Source: Odontesthes bonariensis
Taxonomy: Eukaryota; Chordata; Actinopteri; Atheriniformes; Atherinopsidae
Reading direction: 5' to 3'
NCBI RefSeq assembly: GCF_027942865.1
Contig: NC_134515.1
Span: forward strand, 18,374,227-18,438,226
DNA: 64,000 nt
The number at the start of each line of letters is the position of its first letter. Position 1 is the stretch's first letter. Shown one piece after another: positions 58,501 through 64,000 of this stretch. The position numbers were made by a program, and so were the translations under genes. A model generated the notes under the pieces. The model ran no database searches. It saw nothing but the letters and a program-made list of their open reading frames with translations, and was not told the DNA's origin.

Positions 58501-60037
58501 ACCACAGGTGTCTACTGAAAGCTGCAGGATCCCTCTCACTCAGTTTGTCAGGAACTCGGCTCTGCGTCACAACAACTCAACCAGCGCCCCCTCTACTCCA
58601 GAGCTGCTCGTACGCCGACAGTACTCCCAGTCCTTTAGGTACACAGAGAAGTCATGTCAGGATCGCAGATATGATAATCAAAGAGCAGAACCATGTGTGT
58701 ACTGTTATCTCATGACGTCATTTCATGTGTTTCCTCAGACTTCCCAAAAAAAAGGCGTTTGCTGACATGGAGCGCATCAGCTCTGAGAACAGCCGTGGGC
58801 GAGCCAGGTTGCCTCACCAGCGATGCATTGCAGACTTCATGGCCCGCTCTCCAGAGTACTCTCCTCTGCCTCCTTACCACTCCAGCTCAGAGGACAGCAG
58901 CTCGGAGCATTCGTCATCCTCTTATATCAGCTCTCCGGGAAGAAATGGACCCACTGAGATTCCTAAACTCTGCCCCCCGCCTTACGGATTCCACTTCGGA
59001 GCGCAGAAGAAAGGGCCCTCCAACCTTCCCGGCCCGCACAAGAACACCAACCAGCATCAGTCCAGCTCCGATCATGTCAGGGCCACAGCAGAGGACGCCC
59101 CCCTCTCCCCACAGGATCTGGACATTGGGAAGTGCTTCCTGTCCACCCCTCCTGTGGCTCGCTGCCAGCAAAGAGGAACATCCTCCCAGAGGAGCTTCCT
59201 AAAGCTCCCTCCCCCTTACTCCAGGCTGGTGCGGACGCCATCCCTGAAAGAGTACCCGAACCATGCGGTCAGACTGATGCCCCGGGAGATTGTGTCGGAA
59301 GAGCTGAAGTCCTGGCATCAAAGGAATCAGATGCAGAAGTTATGGTCAAACTGCAGGGAACAGCAGAGCTCACCGAGCGTCACAAGCCCCACTTCACCTC
59401 ACTTGCCTCGATTTAAACAGGTTGGTACTTTGATGCTGCTTAAAACTGTAGGTCAGAAAAGAGTAATTCGATCTTCAATAGAGGTTCCAATACATTATTG
59501 TTTGAGGGGTGCAATTTGTTACTCTCTTGGTTAATTGTCTGGAGTATACAACATGGACCTGAACTAGTAGGGAGCTCTCAGAGTGCATCTTCTGCCAAGG
59601 CCAATGCTATGCTCAAAAAATGTGCACCTGTTCTTCGTGAAATTCTCTTTGGAAGCTTTTGCTGACAGAGAGGGAAACACATGAAGTTGACGTGTTACGT
59701 TATCTCTGCCTCAGCTCAGAGGAAAACATCGAAGTTTTCAAAAATGTCCTCATCATGTCTGTCATGTAACATTTGGATATGACATTGACACAAATAAAGC
59801 TAATTCTCAAATTTCAGGCAGTTTTACTCAAAACATTGCTTGGAAAATAATTCATGTTCTTTTGGTTGACTGATGATCAAATAATTGCACCTTTAACTCG
59901 TGTTTATCCCAGAATACCACTGACGTGATGCCATTTTTCCACAGGGTTTGGGTAATGTGATCCTCCAGAGAGCTGCAGACGGGACTCCAGTCCAGTGGTT
60001 TGTGGCTGAGGATGACGAAATCGTGAGCCAGGTGTAA
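52586..60037 (+). CDS. inava: inava (C1orf106), innate immunity activator
   Basis: INAVA is a cytoplasmic and junction-associated adaptor that binds cytohesins and supports NOD2 signalling and epithelial junctions. Exons: 52586-52697, 56320-56412, 56907-57040, 57191-57313, 57405-57639, 57732-57785, 58140-58350, 58489-58638, 58739-59420, 59945-60037. Together they give 628 aa, all in phase. Recognised blocks are MTAIESKEEISDTDSGIILH, the CUPID/DUF3338 region (LKHQSLEERLELCLLELRKL, AELTGTLPSDYPL, RVRRRIGASF), IQNSPWRESSLDQPY, RLVRTPSLKEYP, SEELKSWH and the final DDEIVSQV. The middle is serine- and proline-rich and likely disordered. Exon 1 adds 37 codons upstream of the ATG (56349) that matches the mammalian start, so an internal promoter or start is possible. 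Confidence 0.94.
52698..56319. other. inava intron 1
   Basis: A 3.6-kb intron. About 54100-54690 stands out as GC-richer with long open stretches on the minus strand that I could not identify. A GGT run lies at 55526-55541. 55850-56200 is GC- and purine-rich and could be a promoter for a shorter transcript starting at exon 2. Confidence 0.5.
59421..59944. other. inava last intron
   Basis: A 524-bp intron. The exon 9 reading frame stays open for 114 nt past the donor, to a stop at 59532, but homology continues only in exon 10. No other feature was seen. Confidence 0.6.
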
Positions 60038-60709
60038 CGGCCACCCTTTCACCCTTGTTTTTAGTCATTCCTTCTTTATTTATCTCTGTATTTATGAAGA
60101 CTTTGGACTCTCTGTGAGATCACTTGTTGACAGGATGCGGCAAACGTGGACCTACCCGTACCGGTATCGGTAATTAATTTAAAACTTAATGTAAGGTGGT
60201 ATGCCAGTTTTATTTATTTCCGGTTGTCTCGTAATAGATCGCAGGTGAATCGGGCCTCATTTATGCAATCTCATAAATGCGTGAAATGGACCATAAACCG
60301 GCTGTTGTTTCAGAGTTTCTTTGTGTCTGGCACACAATTTGCACAAAACTCACCTACAGTAGTTGTCATAAGTTTCCCCTTTATTAATATAATTTTCCCC
60401 TATATTTATTATTTAAAGTTTCTCCTAACATTGCAACATTGACTAATCACTAAACTTCTGATACATCTTTGAATGCGTGTTGCTTAGTTATTTTATATAT
60501 GTATTTATTGAGAGAAATAGACTTAAACGTGGCTTTTTTTCCCCCAATCTGAAATCATGTAAACTCAACCTTAACATTTTCCATTAACACTAAAGAATGA
60601 ATCACTGCTGCTTTTAACGGTGGTTTGATGAAAGTTTTCACTGCAGCATGATGTTGTATTACTAATGACTTGATTGTATGAGTTTGATATTTTTTTTTTG
60701 TATATTTAT

Positions 60710-60715
60710 AATAAA
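60710..60715 (+). terminator. inava: inava poly(A) signal
   Basis: AATAAA 673 bp after the inava stop codon, within an AT-rich 3' untranslated region (60038 to about 60735). Confidence 0.6.
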
Positions 60716-60781
60716 TAATATAACCGAAGATTGCATGTTTTGAATCCTTATCCCTAGGCTAAAAATATTTCAACAACCAAA

Positions 60782-60787
60782 TTTATT
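60782..60787 (-). terminator. poly(A) signal of the IRAG-like gene
   Basis: AATAAA on the minus strand 118 bp after the stop codon at 60905. Together with the inava signal it implies that the two convergent transcripts end within tens of bases of each other. Confidence 0.5.
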
Positions 60788-60904
60788 TCATCAAAATGTT
60801 TAATATTCACACACAGGCGGCCTTACAGGCAGCTTCTCCACACACCTGTCATTCACAGCACGGGTGCGCAATTTTCATAAGGTGCCTATTTTCCAGTTGA
60901 AAAG

Positions 60905-61692
60905 TTACCACAAGAGGCAAGTCAGCATTATGAGAAAGAGGAGCACAAACAGGTTGGTGCAGATAAGCGTCCATCTGCAGCGAAACAGCCTGGGAGCCAG
61001 AGGATGCTGCCGACACGGGGTCCCATACCTGAGCAGAGCCATCAGTCAGTGTTGGCTCAGAGGAAATGATCACAATCAGCACTACACTTTATAAATATCA
61101 ATTTATAAATATATATTTACTCACGTGCCGATGGAGTTTTGTCTGTGGATATTTGCCGCCTTCCTTTCTTTTCCTCTGTTTGATAAGGCCGCTTTGCCCT
61201 TGTGTCTTTGTCCCAGGGTCTCCAGAGAAAGACTGTAAAGTAGCCACAAAGGTATACAATTAAACGTATTCACATTTACACAACAGGCAGATTAGAGTAC
61301 AACGCTTCATTCAGCGCCAATTTACTTTTGTTGGATTTTGTTGAGCTGGCCGACGGCAGTTTCTGTGGTCAATCGGTAACAGTTTTGATCATTTTGAGGC
61401 AAAACGAGAGATGGGAAGCAAATCGGGGATTTACAAACACACATGAGCTGCAATATCCAGGTTTAAAGGCCTCAGGATAGAATGAAACCAAGCAGTTTAT
61501 AACCTAGAAATTGAGTTTAAAACCTGTAAATTGACTGCTTCTGTACCATGTAAAGCTAGTTATAACTCAAACACTCATCCCACTTACAGTGAGCATGGGA
61601 TCTGCTTCATAAGAACACACCTCCAAATGAAAGTTTACTCCTACGTTTCCTGTAATGTTGATTTTCAGAACTGCACAGTCCTATCTGGCTTC

Positions 61693-61729
<37 letters not shown>

Positions 61730-63584
61730 GATTTTAGTGACGCTTCAGAACAACAGACTTTCATACTACAGTAGCAGAAATGTGTTTCTCATAGGATGCA
61801 CATGTCCTTTCCTGCCATAACGAGTCAAAACAACCCTCTACTGTTATCTATAGTGCTTTATCGTCATTATTCTGAAATAAACCCATTAGACACAAACTCT
61901 TCAGAGTCACATTATGTGGTAGAAATAATTTACAACATCCAGGAAACACAGAAATCCTTCACTAAGGAGGGAAGCTTCGGCAAATTGGTAATTACAGCAG
62001 GTTATTGTCCAAGTCCACGAACACTGCCGTACGTTTTGTTTTGCGTCTTTACGGGGGCCGCCTGCTCAGATGGGGGGCACTCTGGTTTGGGGATTGGAGA
62101 AGAGTGGGGCGGAGGCTGAGCAGCTGGAGCTTCTGAGCAGTGGGGCCTGAAACGAAACACGTGAATGAAAAATACCACCATAAGGTCCGATTACAAAGCA
62201 TAAACTTTTGAGTCTCCAGTTGACCTGCCATCCATGCAGAGGCTGTCTTCCGTGGCCAGGACAGAGATGTTGGACTCTGCGCTCAGGGAACGAGACAGGC
62301 ACAGAGAGGACGGCTTCCTGTTGAAGGAGACCTGCTTCCTCAGGTCTCGCTTTCTCTTATTCTGTGGAGAACAAGAGGAGATTTATGATGGGTTGAGAAC
62401 ATTTTTTTTATTCAAACATGTCACATTGACAGAACAATGACATACTCAAAAGTAAACAGTTTGTGTTTTTTTAACTTTACATATTCACACTTCCACATAT
62501 AGAAAAAAAAATTAAGGATCTTATATGCACAAGATAAAAAAAAAAGGGGATAATAAATAATAAATTAAAAAAAACAAGTAGAAAATAAAAGGTAAGTCCA
62601 TTCTAAACAGTTACAAGGGGTTAGGACAGGTTAAGATTTTCTATGAGTGTGTATAATTTATCTGCATGGGGATTATTTATATGTTTCAGACATTTTTGTA
62701 ACGAGGATATATCATTTTTTAATGCAAGCCATGAAGGTGGGGATTTGGCATATCGACACTTGTGAATATAATATTTAGTGATGATGATGATGAGGTTATT
62801 TACCAAGAACTCTGTTTTTATCTTTATCTTTGAGGATTACACCTACTTGGATGTTTTGAAACGACCAGAAATCTGTGTTTATGGAACTGGAGGATAATAA
62901 GTCATGTAGAGATTTCCACAAATTTTGAACAGTCTCACATTCATAAAATAGGTGTTCTGTTGTTTCCAGATTTGTTTTGCAATTATAACAATTTTCTACA
63001 ACAAATTTAAATCTTCTTTTTAAAAATTCATTTGAGGGATAGATGTTGTTTATATTTTTTAAATGAACTTCTTTACATGGGTTAAGAACATAAGCTCTGT
63101 GAAAAAAAAAAAAAAGTAGGAGAGTTCACCAAAGAAACCATGTTACCTGAGTTTGGCTGGTATTAATGATCGATGCGCTGATCCTCCGGCGTAAGATGCT
63201 CTGATAGAAAAAGAAAGAATGGAACTCAAATGAAAGGAAAAGGAGGTAAAGGAGACATTGGCTGCTACTAGAAGACAAAATCCTCCTACATGGTGAGAGT
63301 TTGTCCTGTTGCCGTCACTTCCCTCTGCATCTGCAGCGAAAGACCCGGAGTCAGTGGAATTTGCTCTATGACAGCAGAACAAAACAAACACTACGAAACA
63401 CGTAAAAGTATTACAAACCTGGCGTTATTGTGGGGTTGATGTTGCTTCTGTACACGTTCTTCTGCTGCTGCTGCTGCACCGTCTGTTTGATGTCTTGCAG
63501 CTCTGCCACGTTTCTGTCATGACGCCTCCTCAGGCTCTCCACATGAGCCACCATCAGCTCCACCGCCCGACTCACCCGAGCCTC
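60905..63584 (-). CDS. IRAG/LRMP-family protein, 3' part, tail-anchored
   Basis: IRAG1 (MRVI1) and IRAG2 (LRMP/Jaw1) are ER or nuclear-envelope proteins that bind IP3 receptors. Exons in order are 63419-63584, 63290-63363, 63147-63200, 62225-62361, 61125-61232 and 60905-61028; upstream exons lie beyond the window. The first reads EARVSRAVELMVAHVESLRR, the conserved family coiled-coil block. Then follow ILRRRISASIINTSQTQ and RKQVSFNRKPSSLCLSRS. This exon chain ends in a hydrophobic segment, ICTNLFVLLFLIMLTCLLW, followed by the stop, as in a tail anchor. The acceptor for 63363 is the second AG of atagag, chosen for phase. Which of IRAG1, IRAG2 or a fish paralogue it is cannot be settled here. 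Confidence 0.72.
61233..62052. other. intron of the IRAG-like gene
   Basis: Apart from an A-run at 61698-61725, no feature was recognised. Confidence 0.5.
62053..62146 (-). CDS. possible 94-nt cassette exon of the IRAG-like gene
   Basis: It has a strong acceptor (tttcgtttcag) and a donor gtaaag. Spliced after 62225-62361 it reads PHCSEAPAAQPPPHSSPIPK and stays open, proline-rich. Because 94 is not a multiple of three, inclusion changes the frame of the last two exons. They then run to a stop at 60849 and lose the hydrophobic tail. It may be an alternative exon or a false exon. Confidence 0.4.
62402..63103 (-). mobile_element. 5'-truncated L1/Tx1-type LINE 3' end, copy B
   Basis: On the minus strand the end of ORF2 reads KEVHLKNINNIYPSNEFLKR, then CYNCKTNLETTEHLFYECET and VQNLWKSLHDLLS, the CxxC...HxxxxC motif of L1-like LINEs, then NNLIIIITKYYIHKCRYAK. 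It lies in an intron of the IRAG-like gene in the same orientation as that gene and has a T-run at 62402-62409. Its layout matches copy A at 30689-31290, but the two are not recent duplicates of each other. Confidence 0.75.
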
Positions 63585-63606
63585 CTGCACAAGGCACGAT
63601 ATAAGC

Positions 63607-64000
63607 ATATTGAATTTTTACAGCATCAAAATCAGACCTTGAATTTGAAAAACCAACAGTGTAAAAAAAAAAATCAATTTCTAAAAACAAAAATCAGTAT
63701 AAAAAATTCAACATCTAATCCAGTGGAGAAAATTCAACTTCAAAAAATTCTGTGGAAAAAAATTCAACTTTAAAAAATTCAGTGGAAAAAGAACCAGACT
63801 CAACATCCGGGTGAACAGGGAGAAGTATGGAAGTTTTTCTGTGTCATCAGAGTTTGAATACGAATTTCTAATATTGAATTTTTACAGCATCAAAATCAGA
63901 CTTTGAATTTGAAAAACCAAGAGTGTAAAAAAATTCAACATCTAAAAAAACATTTAGTGGAAAAAAATTCAACATCTAAAAATTCAGTGGAAAAAGAACC
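63607..64000. repeat. nested AT-rich repeat at the right edge
   Basis: ATATTGAATTTTTACAGCAT and the following 50 bp occur at 63607 and again at 63871, a 264-bp period. Inside each copy are short tandem units of the type AAAATTCAACATCTAAAAA TTCAGTGG. The array continues past the window. Confidence 0.85.

Noticed and set aside
58693-59202. 169-aa ORF overlapping inava exon 9
   Set aside because: It is in an alternative frame; the frame continuing with RTPSLKEYP and SEELKSWH matches INAVA.

Overview
The window is nuclear DNA of a ray-finned (teleost) fish. The genes are vertebrate and split by many short GT/AG introns. The spacers carry AT-rich microsatellites, hAT DNA-transposon debris, L1/Tx1-type and CR1/L2/Rex-type LINE fragments, and a tail repeat common in fish genomes. 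No prokaryotic, organellar or viral genes were recognised, and no tRNA, rRNA or CRISPR array was found.

Layout, left to right: (1) mapk14 (p38alpha kinase), minus strand, 170-11207, complete, with both members of the conserved mutually exclusive exon-9 pair. (2) elapor1 (KIAA1324), minus strand, 12451-23665, 22 coding exons. (3) A 700-bp divergent spacer with a small inverted-repeat element and a promoter carrying ETS-like and X-box-like sites, then cfap276 (C1orf194), plus strand, 24365-27629. Intron 1 of cfap276 holds LINE debris and a candidate in-frame extra exon. (4) An uncharacterised single-exon gene, minus strand, 29287-30384, whose 365-aa product appears to contain two diverged copies of one helical domain. 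(5) smc5, minus strand, 32087-42166, 24 coding exons. (6) A gene-poor stretch, 42167-48685, with a hAT element nested inside an older fish repeat. (7) A FAM107-family gene, plus strand, about 48686-50586. (8) inava (C1orf106), plus strand, 52586-60037, 10 coding exons. (9) The 3' part of an IRAG/LRMP-family gene, minus strand, 60905-63584 and continuing beyond the right edge; its last exons can be read in two frames depending on one 94-nt cassette.

The exon models were built by hand from reading frame, splice dinucleotides and phase. Each complete model closes in phase from ATG to stop: mapk14 360 aa, elapor1 988 aa, cfap276 137 aa, smc5 1078 aa, FAM107-like 142 aa, inava 628 aa. The genes do not form one pathway: stress kinase signalling, endolysosomal membrane protein, axonemal protein, SMC5/6 DNA repair, actin-associated protein, epithelial/innate immune adaptor, and an ER membrane protein linked to IP3 receptors. 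The elapor1-cfap276 neighbourhood matches my memory of human 1p13.3 and supports elapor1 rather than elapor2.

The observations most worth a second look are the alternative last exons of the IRAG-like gene, the duplicated-domain orphan gene with its ciliary-type promoter, the candidate 66- or 78-codon exon inside cfap276, and the conserved mapk14 exon pair.
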